From assembly GCA_902579115.1 (NCBI GenBank), contig CACHFP010000004.1:32937-96936 (forward strand): DNA of 64,000 bases, in the 5' to 3' direction. Source of the stretch: an uncultured Pelagibacteraceae bacterium. GTDB lineage: Bacteria > Pseudomonadota > Alphaproteobacteria > Pelagibacterales > Pelagibacteraceae. How positions within the stretch are numbered: position 1 is the first letter of the stretch; each line of letters starts with the position of its first letter. The position numbers and the translations under genes are program-made. The notes under the pieces are model-generated. The model ran no database searches, was not told where the DNA came from, and saw only the letters and a program-made list of their open reading frames with translations. Positions 56,015 through 64,000 of the stretch are shown here, one piece after another.

Positions 56015-56524
56015 TTAATTCGATAAAATATCTTCCGCTAAAAATTTAAGCGTTGACTCAGAGTTGGCAATTTTTTTTAATAAGGCATTACCTTGTTCTT
56101 CTTTTGATATTTTTAAATAATAAAGAGCTTTTTTAAAATTAATAATTTCTTTCTGTTCCTTAGAAATTTTGAGATTTTCCACAATCTTAAAATATTCTAA
56201 AATTTCATTTTGATCTGTTACAAGTTTTTTTTCTAAAATAGTGTTTAAAGCAAGAATGGAATAAAATTTATTTTTTTTTAAGATTATGTCTTTATAAATC
56301 TCTGTCGCCTTTTCATTTTGATCAGATGATAGAAATAAGCTTGCTAATACATATTTTTCTGAAATTAATTTATTAGTTCTTTTGCTATTAATATCTAAGA
56401 TTATTATTGTCATTAGAGCTAATAAAATAAACCCTAAAGCAATATAAATCTTAAACTTATTATTTCTAAAAAAATTTAAAAATTTATATTTTATTTCTAG
56501 ATTTTTATCCACGTTTTCACTCAC
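56015..56524 (-). CDS. YfgM-like membrane-anchored TPR protein
   Basis: 169 aa with a short cytosolic N-terminus, one membrane helix (about residues 26-46, KIYIALGFILLALMTIIILD) and a helical periplasmic region with TPR-like pairs (NEKATEIYKDIILKK and similar). The size, topology and position before bamB fit YfgM/TPR_21 family proteins, which act with periplasmic chaperones. The exact function is not established. It overlaps panB by eight bases. Confidence 0.7.
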   Translation of the reverse strand: MSENVDKNLEIKYKFLNFFRNNKFKIYIALGFILLALMTIIILDINSKRTNKLISEKYVLASLFLSSDQNEKATEIYKDIILKKNKFYSILALNTILEKKLVTDQNEILEYFKIVENLKISKEQKEIINFKKALYYLKISKEEQGNALLKKIANSESTLKFLAEDILSN

Positions 56525-57296
56525 TTAGGAAATTCTCCTTTTTAGGAAATTTATTCAATCTAACATCTGAAGTATATTTTTTTACAGCTTTTTCAATTAT
56601 TCTAGTCAAATTTATATATTTTTTTACAAATTTAGGGTAAAAACCACTTATTCCTAACATATCATCAGTAACAAGAATCTGACCATCGCAAAAATTTGAT
56701 GATCCAATACCAATTGTTGGAATAGAAAGATTTTTAGTTATTCTTTTAGATACATTTGGTGAAATGCACTCTAGAACAATCGAAAAAGCTCCAGCTCTCT
56801 CAATGTCAAGAGCCTCTTCGAGTAATTTGGTAGACTCAAATTTTGTAAGTCCTTGAACTTTAAATTTTTTCTTGAATTGAGGAGTGAAACCAATATGGCC
56901 CATAACAGGAATTTTTTCTTCAACCAGTCCTTTAATTATCTGAAAATTTTTTTGATTACTCTCAATTTTAACAGCATCGCATCTAGTTAATTTTAATATG
57001 AGTTTGGCATTTTTTTTTGCTGATTTTAAATCGTTATAAGTTCCTTTTGGCATATCAACAACTAACAAAGAACTTTTGATCCCTTTTTTAACGCTTATCG
57101 TGTGTTGAATGATATTTTCAATACTGATTGAGTGTGTATTTTTAAGACCATATAAAACAGAGGCCATCGAATCTCCAACTAAAATTATATCACAATATTT
57201 ATCCAAAATTTTTGCAATATTTTTTGAATAAGCGGTTAAACTTACAATTTTTGTCTTATTTTTTTTATCAATTATTTTTTTTATTTTTTTATTCAT
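56517..57296 (-). CDS. panB: 3-methyl-2-oxobutanoate hydroxymethyltransferase
   Basis: First step of pantothenate synthesis, making ketopantoate from 2-oxoisovalerate and methylene-THF. The 259 aa show LTAYSKNIAKILDKYCDIIL, VGDSMASVLYG with the metal-binding Asp, VDMPKGTYND, VMGHIGFTPQ, SIVLECISPN and GIGSSNFCDGQILVTDDMLG. No panC is adjacent. It lies between guaA and the YfgM-like gene on the same strand. Confidence 0.96.
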   Translation of the reverse strand: MNKKIKKIIDKKNKTKIVSLTAYSKNIAKILDKYCDIILVGDSMASVLYGLKNTHSISIENIIQHTISVKKGIKSSLLVVDMPKGTYNDLKSAKKNAKLILKLTRCDAVKIESNQKNFQIIKGLVEEKIPVMGHIGFTPQFKKKFKVQGLTKFESTKLLEEALDIERAGAFSIVLECISPNVSKRITKNLSIPTIGIGSSNFCDGQILVTDDMLGISGFYPKFVKKYINLTRIIEKAVKKYTSDVRLNKFPKKENFLSE

Positions 57297-57311
57297 TTAA
57301 ATATTAAGTAT

Positions 57312-58871
57312 TTATTCAAGTTCTATAGTGCTTGGAGGTTTAGATGTAATATCATATACAACTCTATTTATACCATTAACATTATTTACTATCTTATTAG
57401 AAATTTCATCTAAAAAATCTTTTGGAAAACTAAAATAATCTGCAGTCATTCCATCTTCAGATTTAACTGCTCTTAACAAGCAAGTATATTCATAGGTTCT
57501 TGTGTCACCCATTACACCAACTGTTTTAACAGGGAGTAATGCTGCGTATGCCTGCCAAATCTTATGGTAAAGTTTTCTAGAAATTAGTTCTTTGATATAA
57601 ATATCATCAACTTCCTGAAGTATTCTAACTTTTTCTTTTGTTATGTTACCTATAATTCTTATACCAAGACCAGGGCCTGGAAATGGGTGTCTATAAAGTA
57701 TATTTTTTGATAAATTTAAAGATTTTCCTAGAAGTCTTACCTCATCTTTAAAAAATTCTTTTAAAGGTTCTATTAATTTTAAATTCATTTTTTTGGGCAA
57801 TCCTCCTACATTGTGATGGGATTTAATCTTTGAGGATTTACTTCCAGTGTAAGATTTACTCTCAATTATATCTGGGTATAACGTGCCTTGAGCTAAAAAT
57901 TTTACTCCTTTAATTTTTTTTGACTCTTTTTCAAATATCTTGATAAATAATTTTCCGATTATTTTTCTTTTTTTTTCAGGGTTTACTACATTTTTTAATT
58001 TTTGTAGAAAGATATTTGATGCATTTATTAATCTGACATTAATTTTATACTTTTTTTTAAAAATGTAAAAAATATCTCTAAATTCATTTTTTCTCATTAA
58101 CCCTGTATCTACCATAATACAAGTAAGTCTTTTCTTTATTGCTTTATTTATTAGCAAAGCGACTACGCTGCTATCAACACCGCCTGATAAAGCGCAAATA
58201 ACTTTTTCTTTGTTTACATTTTTTTTTATAAATTCGATTAATCTTTTTTTTTGAGATGTCAGATTCCAATTTTTTTTAGTTTTACAAATTGAAAAAATAA
58301 AATTTCTAAATATTTGACTTCCATTATTTGTATGTGTTACCTCTGGATGGAATTGAACACCATAAATCTTAAGAGCAGAATTTTCAATTATTGTTAATCT
58401 AGAGTTTTTTGTTTCACCTATTACTTTGAAACCTTTTGGAAGTTTTACCACAGCGTCCTCATGACTCATCCAAACAAAATTATTCTTTTTAAAAAATTTT
58501 TGAGTTAAAAGCGATTTTTTTTTTTTTACAACTATGGCTCGACCAAATTCTCTCTTCTTTTTAGAGGCTTTGATTTTTCCTCCAAATAATTTTGCAATTA
58601 ACTGTAAACCATAACAGATTCCTAAAATAGGTATATTCTTTTTAAAAAGACTTTTAGGTATACTTTGATATTTTTGTTTTGTCACTGAGGATGGGCCACC
58701 AGAAAGAATGATACCTTTAACGTTATTAAAATCTTTAAGCTTCAAAACGTTTTTTGGTGTAATTATTTCCGAATAAACACCTAAATCTCTTATTCTTCTA
58801 GCTATTAATTTTGTGACTTGAGATCCAAAATCGACAATTAAAATTCTTTGATTGTTGTTTTGAAATTGCAT
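57312..58871 (-). CDS. guaA: GMP synthase (glutamine-hydrolysing)
   Basis: Amidates XMP to GMP. The 519 aa contain an N-terminal class I amidotransferase (ILSGGPSSV, nucleophile Cys in [15 protein letters not shown] near residue 85, His in [12 protein letters not shown]). The ATP-pyrophosphatase domain follows ([14 protein letters not shown]) and the C-terminal dimerisation domain ([17 protein letters not shown], then [10 protein letters not shown]). The N-terminal domain is lysine rich, as in its neighbours. It lies one base after a small TPR gene and just downstream of guaB. Confidence 0.97.
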   Translation of the reverse strand: MQFQNNNQRILIVDFGSQVTKLIARRIRDLGVYSEIITPKNVLKLKDFNNVKGIILSGGPSSVTKQKYQSIPKSLFKKNIPILGICYGLQLIAKLFGGKIKASKKKREFGRAIVVKKKKSLLTQKFFKKNNFVWMSHEDAVVKLPKGFKVIGETKNSRLTIIENSALKIYGVQFHPEVTHTNNGSQIFRNFIFSICKTKKNWNLTSQKKRLIEFIKKNVNKEKVICALSGGVDSSVVALLINKAIKKRLTCIMVDTGLMRKNEFRDIFYIFKKKYKINVRLINASNIFLQKLKNVVNPEKKRKIIGKLFIKIFEKESKKIKGVKFLAQGTLYPDIIESKSYTGSKSSKIKSHHNVGGLPKKMNLKLIEPLKEFFKDEVRLLGKSLNLSKNILYRHPFPGPGLGIRIIGNITKEKVRILQEVDDIYIKELISRKLYHKIWQAYAALLPVKTVGVMGDTRTYEYTCLLRAVKSEDGMTADYFSFPKDFLDEISNKIVNNVNGINRVVYDITSKPPSTIELE

Positions 58872-59291
58872 TTACTTTTTTGATAAATTTTCAATTTCAA
58901 TATTTAGTTTTTTACTTTTAATACAAAATTTTTTGCACAAACTGCTTAATCTTTTGTTCAATTTTTTACTTTTTTCATAGTCTGATTTTTCCAAGTTAAG
59001 TTTTACAAGATTATATATGGCCTCTTCATTTTCTGGGTTAAGTAAGATTACTGTATTTAAGTTTTTTTCTTGCAGATCTATTTTATCTAAAGTTTTGTAT
59101 ATTTTCGATAAATACAAATAAGATTTTTCACTTTTAGGATTAAAAACAATATCTTGCTCAAATTTAAATTTTGCTTCATCAAATTTTTTATTTTTATACA
59201 AATTTAAACCTTCCTCAAAAAATTTAGTATTTGCTATTAACGGGTTTGAAAAAAGAATAGAAAAGATTAAAAGAATTAAAGTTTTTTTCAT
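58872..59291 (-). CDS. Small secreted TPR-repeat protein
   Basis: 139 aa with a signal peptide (about residues 1-20, ending LIA) and three TPR-like helical hairpins (LNLYKNKKFDEAKFKFEQDI, SEKSYLYLSKIYKTLDK, NEEAIYNLVKLNLEKSDYEK). It is presumably a periplasmic scaffold of unknown partner. It is inserted between guaB and guaA, sharing one base with guaB and abutting guaA, so it is cotranscribed with GMP synthesis genes without an obvious functional link. Confidence 0.75.
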   Translation of the reverse strand: MKKTLILLIFSILFSNPLIANTKFFEEGLNLYKNKKFDEAKFKFEQDIVFNPKSEKSYLYLSKIYKTLDKIDLQEKNLNTVILLNPENEEAIYNLVKLNLEKSDYEKSKKLNKRLSSLCKKFCIKSKKLNIEIENLSKK

Positions 59292-60370
59292 TATAATTTA
59301 TAATTAATTGTTTTTTGTGTCATCTCCACGCTATGAACCATACTTTCATAGAATCCTGCTTTTGTAATTTTAATAAATTTTGCATTTTTTGAAATTTCAT
59401 TTAAATTCTTTGCACCAATATATCCCATTGAAGATCTTAAGCCACCTTTCAATTGATAAATGATCTTTGATACATTGCCTTTGTATTCTACTCTACCCTC
59501 GACACCTTCGGGAACAAATTTTGATTTATCCTTAAATTTTTTTTGAAAATATCTATTTGCAGATCCCGATGACATAGCACCTATAGATCCCATGCCCCTA
59601 TATTTTTTGTAAATTTTTCCTTTTAGTTTAAATTTTTTTCCAGGACTCTCGTCGGTTCCAGCAAAAATTGAACCCATCATAATTGCGTCTGCGCCTGCTG
59701 CTAACGCTTTAGCTATATCTCCTGAAAATTTTATACCACCATCAGAAATAATTTTTACCTTTTTATTTTTTAAAGATTCCTTTACCTCCATTACTGCTGA
59801 AATTTGTGGTACGCCAATGCCCGCAACCATTCTAGTCGTACAAATAGATCCTGGGCCTATTCCCACTTTAATTATATCGGCACCAGAATTAAACAATCTC
59901 TTTGCAGCATCGCCCGTAGCAATGTTTCCTACACATATAGGTATGGAGTGTTTCAATTTTTTTAATTTTGAAAGTATGTTTAGTACTTTTTCGCTGTGAC
60001 CATGCGCAGTATCAATAACTATCATGTCACATTGTGCGTCTATTAATGCTTTAGCTCTCTCTAAATCCTCTTTGCTCGTCCCAATTGCAGCTCCCACAAC
60101 TAATTTTTTATTTTTAACTTTTAAAATTTCTTTAGATTGATTTTTAATATTTAAATTTCTATGCACGATTCCAATACCTCCTGCTTTGGCCATTGCGATT
60201 GCCATTTTTGATTCAGTAACTGTATCCATAGCAGACGATAAAAAGGGAGCTCTTAGTATAATTTTTTTTGTTAAGTTTAATGATATATCAGTTTCTGACG
60301 GTAAAATATTTGAGTATTGTGGAATTAACAATACATCATCGAAGGTAAGAGATTCTTTAATTGTACCCAT
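59291..60370 (-). CDS. guaB: IMP dehydrogenase lacking the CBS (Bateman) module
   Basis: Oxidises IMP to XMP, the committed step to GMP. Only 359 aa, against about 488 in E. coli. The sequence passes from the end of the first barrel strands (GGIGIVHRNLNIKNQSKEIL) through VKNKKLVVGAAIG, with no room for the roughly 120-residue CBS pair. The catalytic loop Cys is intact in GPGSICTTRMVAG, as are the IMP-binding ISDGGIKFSGDIAKALAAGA and the flap YRGMGSIGAMSSGS through EGVEGRVEYKG. It should be active but without CBS-mediated purine-nucleotide control. Confidence 0.95.
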   Translation of the reverse strand: MGTIKESLTFDDVLLIPQYSNILPSETDISLNLTKKIILRAPFLSSAMDTVTESKMAIAMAKAGGIGIVHRNLNIKNQSKEILKVKNKKLVVGAAIGTSKEDLERAKALIDAQCDMIVIDTAHGHSEKVLNILSKLKKLKHSIPICVGNIATGDAAKRLFNSGADIIKVGIGPGSICTTRMVAGIGVPQISAVMEVKESLKNKKVKIISDGGIKFSGDIAKALAAGADAIMMGSIFAGTDESPGKKFKLKGKIYKKYRGMGSIGAMSSGSANRYFQKKFKDKSKFVPEGVEGRVEYKGNVSKIIYQLKGGLRSSMGYIGAKNLNEISKNAKFIKITKAGFYESMVHSVEMTQKTINYKL

Positions 60371-60396
60371 ATATAATTATAAACAATTTGAAAAAT

Positions 60397-61023
60397 TTAT
60401 AAACTCTTTAAAATCTTACAGTGTATATATGTCTCTCTAGACTCATTCCTGCTCGACTCTGGTTTAAAAAAATTTACTTCCTTGAATATTGATTTAGCCA
60501 AGTTTTTTACTTCGATAAAGTCTTCACCGGAGAAAATCTTAGATACAAATACACCTTGAGGTTTTAATATTTCTGGGGAAAATTTTAAAACTTCAGAGCA
60601 TAATTGATTGGTTCTGATCGAATCAAGAGATTTATTCCCGGTTGTGTCTGCAGCCATATCTGAAATGATTACATCTATATTTTCTTTAAAAAAATTCCTT
60701 ATGGCTTCTCTAGAGCTACCATCAAAAATATCTAAATTTAAAAATTTAACGTTTTTGATAGGCTCCATAGGTTTGAGATCTACTGAGAGAATTTTACCAT
60801 TGACTATCATTTTACTAACTACTTGAGACCATCCTCCTGGCGATGAACCTAGGTCGAGTAAATTAGTGTTTTTCTTAATAAAATTGAATTTTTTGTTGAG
60901 TTCTAATAACTTAAATGAAGCCCTGGATCTGTAACCTAAAGTTTTAGATTTTTTAAAAAATTGATCTCGATGTTGTTTAATTCTCCAAGTATTGCTTTTT
61001 TTTACACGCTTAGATTTTTTCAT
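60397..61023 (-). CDS. rlmE: 23S rRNA 2'-O-methyltransferase RlmE (FtsJ/RrmJ)
   Basis: Methylates U2552 in the 23S A-loop late in 50S assembly. The 208 aa show RSRASFKLLELNKKF with the catalytic Lys, the SAM site LLDLGSSPGGWSQVVSK, the Asp in DVIISDMAAD and the Lys in FVSKIFSGEDF, giving the K-D-K-E tetrad pattern. It shares one base with pssA and lies 26 bases upstream of guaB, a common alphaproteobacterial arrangement. Confidence 0.96.
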   Translation of the reverse strand: MKKSKRVKKSNTWRIKQHRDQFFKKSKTLGYRSRASFKLLELNKKFNFIKKNTNLLDLGSSPGGWSQVVSKMIVNGKILSVDLKPMEPIKNVKFLNLDIFDGSSREAIRNFFKENIDVIISDMAADTTGNKSLDSIRTNQLCSEVLKFSPEILKPQGVFVSKIFSGEDFIEVKNLAKSIFKEVNFFKPESSRNESRETYIHCKILKSL

Positions 61024-61814
61024 TATAAAATATCTTCATGATCTTCATCAGATATTTTTTGATTATATTTTTTTTTCTGGTTTTTATAAATAATAATACT
61101 CAAAGGTATAAAACTTAAATAGATAAAACTAAAAATTAAAAGTGTTTCAAATGTATAAAATAAGAGAGCAATAAAAATTATCCCTGCAGCGAGTAAAAGG
61201 AAAATAGTTGTTTTAGATGAAATTGATATTTTTTTTAATGAGGGTGTTGGTATTTTGCTTACTAAAAGTAATGCGATAACAATAGTTAAATAGGGAGTAA
61301 AATTTCTCACATCTAAATTAAAATTAAAATCAGTTAATTCATATATTAATGGCATTAATATAAGCAGTCCACCTGCGGGTGATGGTATACCTTCAAAAAA
61401 ATTATTTTTCCAACTTTGATTATCATCTATTTTTGTAAGATTAAATCTTGCTAATCTTAGAACGCAACAAACAGAGTATACGAGAGTTATTGCCCAACCT
61501 AGTTTTCCATGAGCGTTCAACTCCCAAAAATATAAAGTAAATACTGGAGCGATACCAAAACTAACAAAATCAGTTAAAGAGTCCAACTCTTTTCCAAATT
61601 CTGAAGTGCCTTTTATAAGTCTCGCAATTCTTCCATCTAAAGCATCTAATATTGCTGCAAGTAAAATTAATATTACCGCAAGACTATAATTTCCATCAAT
61701 TGAAAATTTAATTGAACTTATACCTAGACAAACTCCACCAAGAGTAAGTATATTCGGTAAAAGGTGCCTCGTTTTTTTTGAGGTAACTAGTTTAAATTTT
61801 TTATTTTGTTCCAT
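61023..61814 (-). CDS. pssA: CDP-diacylglycerol-serine O-phosphatidyltransferase
   Basis: A multi-pass membrane enzyme making phosphatidylserine. The 263 aa contain the CDP-alcohol phosphotransferase motif, here DALDGRIARLIKGTSEFGKE followed by LDSLTDFVSFG. This matches DGxxAR...G...D...D spacing, near residue 65. About seven hydrophobic segments are seen. It forms an operon with psd immediately upstream (one-base overlap), giving the two-step route to phosphatidylethanolamine. Confidence 0.95.
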   Translation of the reverse strand: MEQNKKFKLVTSKKTRHLLPNILTLGGVCLGISSIKFSIDGNYSLAVILILLAAILDALDGRIARLIKGTSEFGKELDSLTDFVSFGIAPVFTLYFWELNAHGKLGWAITLVYSVCCVLRLARFNLTKIDDNQSWKNNFFEGIPSPAGGLLILMPLIYELTDFNFNLDVRNFTPYLTIVIALLLVSKIPTPSLKKISISSKTTIFLLLAAGIIFIALLFYTFETLLIFSFIYLSFIPLSIIIYKNQKKKYNQKISDEDHEDIL

Positions 61815-62464
61815 TATTCTGAGGCGATTAAGCTTTCACCTGATACAACATTTTGACCTAATTTTGCTAACACTTTTTTATTTTTAAAATAAACGTCAAC
61901 TCTACTTCCAAATCGTATCATACCAATTCTATTACCCTGCTTTAAATCTTGGCCCTGTTCGACATCACAAACAATTCTTCTTGCTATTAATCCGGCAATT
62001 TGAACTATTATTATCTCTTCATTATTTGAAACACTTTTAATTTTAAAATAATTTCTCTCGTTTTCCTCACTTGCTTTATCCAAAGAAGCATTTAAAAATT
62101 TTCCAGGTTTATAATAAATTTCCTCAACTTTTCCAGAAGTTGGAACTCTATTGACATGACAATTAAAAATATTCATAAATATACTTACTTTTGTATACGT
62201 AGTATTCTCCAACCTTAGCTCTTCAGGTCCAGATCTCTCAGAAATATCAGTAATCAATCCATCAGCAGGACTTACTAAAAAAGTATCATCATTTATTGAA
62301 AAACGCTCAGGATCACGAAAGAAATAATAAACCCATATTGTTATCACAATCAAAATAAATCCTAAAAAGTTAGAAAATAATAATGTTAAAAATGTAATAA
62401 GAATGGAAATAGCTAAGAATTTATAGCCTTCTTTGTGTATCTTTGGAAAAACTGTATTAAACAT
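61814..62464 (-). CDS. psd: Phosphatidylserine decarboxylase (short type)
   Basis: Decarboxylates phosphatidylserine to phosphatidylethanolamine using a pyruvoyl group formed by self-cleavage. The 216 aa are the compact alphaproteobacterial/archaeal type. They have N-terminal membrane helices (about residues 15-50), SPADGLITDI, FMNIFNCHVNRVPTSGKV, and the self-cleavage Gly-Ser in IRFGSRVDVYF near residue 183. It is the first gene of the psd-pssA-rlmE run, divergent from icd across 64 bases. Confidence 0.96.
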   Translation of the reverse strand: MFNTVFPKIHKEGYKFLAISILITFLTLLFSNFLGFILIVITIWVYYFFRDPERFSINDDTFLVSPADGLITDISERSGPEELRLENTTYTKVSIFMNIFNCHVNRVPTSGKVEEIYYKPGKFLNASLDKASEENERNYFKIKSVSNNEEIIIVQIAGLIARRIVCDVEQGQDLKQGNRIGMIRFGSRVDVYFKNKKVLAKLGQNVVSGESLIASE

Positions 62465-62474
62465 AATTTTAAGT

Positions 62475-62502
62475 TTGCTAAATTTTTCTTAATATGTATA
62501 AA
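62475..62502 (+). promoter_or_regulatory. Putative promoter of icd
   Basis: A -35 TTGCTA (62475-62480) and a -10 TATAAA (62497-62502), separated by 16 bases, lie 27-54 bases before the icd ATG. The predicted leader is about 20 bases. The -35 and spacer are identical in form to the rpsF promoter candidate. Confidence 0.5.
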
Positions 62503-62528
62503 AATTACAGTTTATCAATCAATTTTTT

Positions 62529-63743
62529 ATGGCAAAAATAAAAGTTAAAAATCCAGTAGTTGAGTTAGATGGCGACGAAATGACTAGAATTATATGGTCA
62601 TTCATAAAAGATAAGCTTATTAAGCCATATCTTGAGATAGATCTCAAATACTATGATCTTGGTATGGAAAGTCGAGATAAAACTGACGACCAAATTACAG
62701 TGGATGCGGCAAATGCTATCAAACAACATGGAGTAGGTGTTAAATGTGCAACTATTACACCCGACGAGGCTCGTGTAGAAGAGTTTAAACTAAAGAAAAT
62801 GTGGCGATCACCAAATGGGACTATAAGAAATATCTTAGGAGGTACAGTTTTTAGAGAACCAATCATTTGTAAGAATATTCCCAAACTTGTGCCTGGTTGG
62901 ACCCAGCCTATTGTAATAGGAAGACATGCTTTCGGTGATCAATATAGAGCTACTGATTTTCTTATACCTGGTGAAGGTAATTTAGAAGTTAAATGGACTT
63001 CAAAGGATGGAAAAGATAAAAAAGAGTTTAAGGTTTTTGATTTTCCTGGATCTGGAACTGCTCTTACAATGTACAATTTAGATGATTCTATAAAAAATTT
63101 TGCAAGAGCATGTATGAATTACGGTCTTGGAAGAAAATGGCCAGTTTATTTATCAACTAAAAATACAATCCTTAAGGCTTATGACGGACGGTTTAAAGAT
63201 CTTTTTCAAGAAGTTTTTGAAAAAGAATTTTCTAGTAAATTTAAGAAAGCAAATATTACTTATGAACATAGATTAATTGATGACATGGTAGCTTGTGCTA
63301 TGAAATGGAATGGTGGGTACATTTGGGCTTGTAAGAATTATGATGGTGACGTGCAATCTGACACTGTTGCTCAGGGATTTGGGTCTTTAGGACTTATGAC
63401 CAGCGTTTTAATGACACCAGATGGAAATACAGTAGAGTCTGAGGCGGCTCATGGAACTGTAACTAGGCACTATAGAATGCATCAACAAGGAAAAGAAACT
63501 TCAACTAACCCAATAGCGTCTATATTTGCCTGGACAAGAGGATTAGCTCATAGAGGTAAACTCGATGGTAATGAAGAACTAATTAAATTTTCAAAAAATG
63601 TTGAAGACGTGTGTGTAAAAACAGTTGAAAGTGGTTCAATGACTAAAGATTTGTCAATTTTGATAGATAAATCAAATAAATTCCTAACTACGAATCAATT
63701 CTTAGCAGCGATTGACGGAAATCTGAAAAAGAAACTTAATTAA
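62529..63743 (+). CDS. icd: NADP-dependent isocitrate dehydrogenase
   Basis: TCA-cycle enzyme making 2-oxoglutarate, CO2 and NADPH. The 404 aa belong to the homodimeric type related to mitochondrial IDH rather than E. coli Icd. Visible segments are [115 protein letters not shown] and [12 protein letters not shown]. These contain the substrate Ser/Asn/Arg and metal Asp residues. The stop overlaps convergent alaS by eight bases (TTAATTAA). Confidence 0.98.
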   Translation: MAKIKVKNPVVELDGDEMTRIIWSFIKDKLIKPYLEIDLKYYDLGMESRDKTDDQITVDAANAIKQHGVGVKCATITPDEARVEEFKLKKMWRSPNGTIRNILGGTVFREPIICKNIPKLVPGWTQPIVIGRHAFGDQYRATDFLIPGEGNLEVKWTSKDGKDKKEFKVFDFPGSGTALTMYNLDDSIKNFARACMNYGLGRKWPVYLSTKNTILKAYDGRFKDLFQEVFEKEFSSKFKKANITYEHRLIDDMVACAMKWNGGYIWACKNYDGDVQSDTVAQGFGSLGLMTSVLMTPDGNTVESEAAHGTVTRHYRMHQQGKETSTNPIASIFAWTRGLAHRGKLDGNEELIKFSKNVEDVCVKTVESGSMTKDLSILIDKSNKFLTTNQFLAAIDGNLKKKLN

Positions 63744-64000
63744 TTTTCTTAAATATTCCTTTAAAGGCATCCTCGATTTTGTTTTTATCTACACCTCCTG
63801 CTTGAGCAAAATCTTTTCTTCCGCCGCCTCCTTTGCCTCCTAAAATAGTAGATGCAGTTTTTACAAGATCAACAGCATCATATTTTGATGTCAAATCTTG
63901 TGAAATTCCTACAGCTAAACCAACCTTATCTTCAAATGTAGAAATACAAACTATTATTCCAGATTTAATATCTTTTTTTCCTTGATCGATAATACCTCTA
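63736..64000 (-). CDS. alaS: Alanyl-tRNA synthetase (C-terminal 88 residues, 5' part beyond window)
   Basis: Translation of the minus strand from the window edge gives a partial protein. It contains [20 protein letters not shown] and [20 protein letters not shown], and ends FKGIFKKIN. The [14 protein letters not shown] block is the C-terminal glycine-rich motif of AlaRS (C-Ala domain). The synthetase core and editing domain are outside the window. The stop TAA is at 63736-63738, overlapping icd. Confidence 0.93.
   Translation of the reverse strand, partial: RGIIDQGKKDIKSGIIVCISTFEDKVGLAVGISQDLTSKYDAVDLVKTASTILGGKGGGGRKDFAQAGGVDKNKIEDAFKGIFKKIN

Noticed and set aside
1..64000. Prophage, insertion sequence, CRISPR array, toxin-antitoxin or defence island
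   Set aside because: No integrase, transposase, direct repeat array, phage structural gene or restriction gene was seen. Spacers are under 143 bases and almost every gene is housekeeping.

Overview
The window is a gene-dense, AT-rich stretch of bacterial chromosome (about 30% G+C judged by eye). It holds 64 protein genes, two of them cut by the window edges, and one tRNA gene. Gene content and order point to an alphaproteobacterium of the SAR11 / Candidatus Pelagibacter type. The evidence is very short spacers (the longest gene-free stretch is 142 bases), lysine/asparagine/isoleucine-rich proteins, a compact SUF iron-sulfur operon under an IscR-like regulator, and typical alphaproteobacterial blocks. 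Those blocks are accBC-DUF2155-NDUFA12, aspS-hda-DUF2066/purMN, lptF-lptG-lptD-surA-pdxA-rsmA-gmk, acpP-fabG-fabD/rpsF-rpsR-rplI-dnaB, and rlmE-guaB. I see no prophage, insertion sequence, CRISPR array, rRNA gene or toxin/defence island.

Layout. 1-5267: protein quality control on the minus strand (lon, clpX, clpP, tig) with tRNA-Leu(UAG) directly before tig. 5294-7243: a WecA/MraY-type sugar-phosphate transferase and an EamA permease. 7365-8771: glutamine synthetase. 8768-14888: the SUF operon, read from an IscR-like regulator through sufB, C, D, S, U, T and a SufA-type carrier. 15019-18083: an alpha/beta hydrolase, anmK and tyrS. 18080-23706: mrcA-prfB-AsmA-like, where prfB contains the programmed +1 frameshift. 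23849-26640: RNase E/G, then thiG and thiS. 26674-29704: aroQ, accB, accC, a DUF2155 protein and an NDUFA12-like Complex I subunit. 29807-36120: a stand-alone ribonucleotide-reductase C-terminal-like protein, aspS, an Hda-like protein, a DUF2066-like protein, purM, purN and ndk.

36113-45541: pepA, then the LPS export and outer-membrane block lptF-lptG-lptD-surA with pdxA and rsmA, and convergent gmk. 45562-47507: acpP, fabG, fabD. 47610-53248: ribosomal proteins S6, S18 and L9, DnaB, an MMPL/RND exporter and CvpA. 53208-62464: purF, then a long minus-strand run of bamB, a YfgM-like protein, panB, guaA, a TPR protein, a guaB lacking its CBS module, rlmE, pssA and psd. 62529-64000: icd and the 3' end of alaS.

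Most genes are housekeeping, and I find no convincing evidence for a wholly new multi-gene system. The notable items are architectural or regulatory. All ten convergent gene pairs overlap at their stop codons. tig begins five bases after the CCA of a tRNA gene. GuaB has no Bateman domain. RNase E/G has no cysteine and therefore no Zn-link. Iron-related operator-like palindromes lie between the SUF operon and a hydrolase. Three consecutive inverted repeats lie between pepA and lptF. Several gene losses can be inferred from gaps in conserved gene order.
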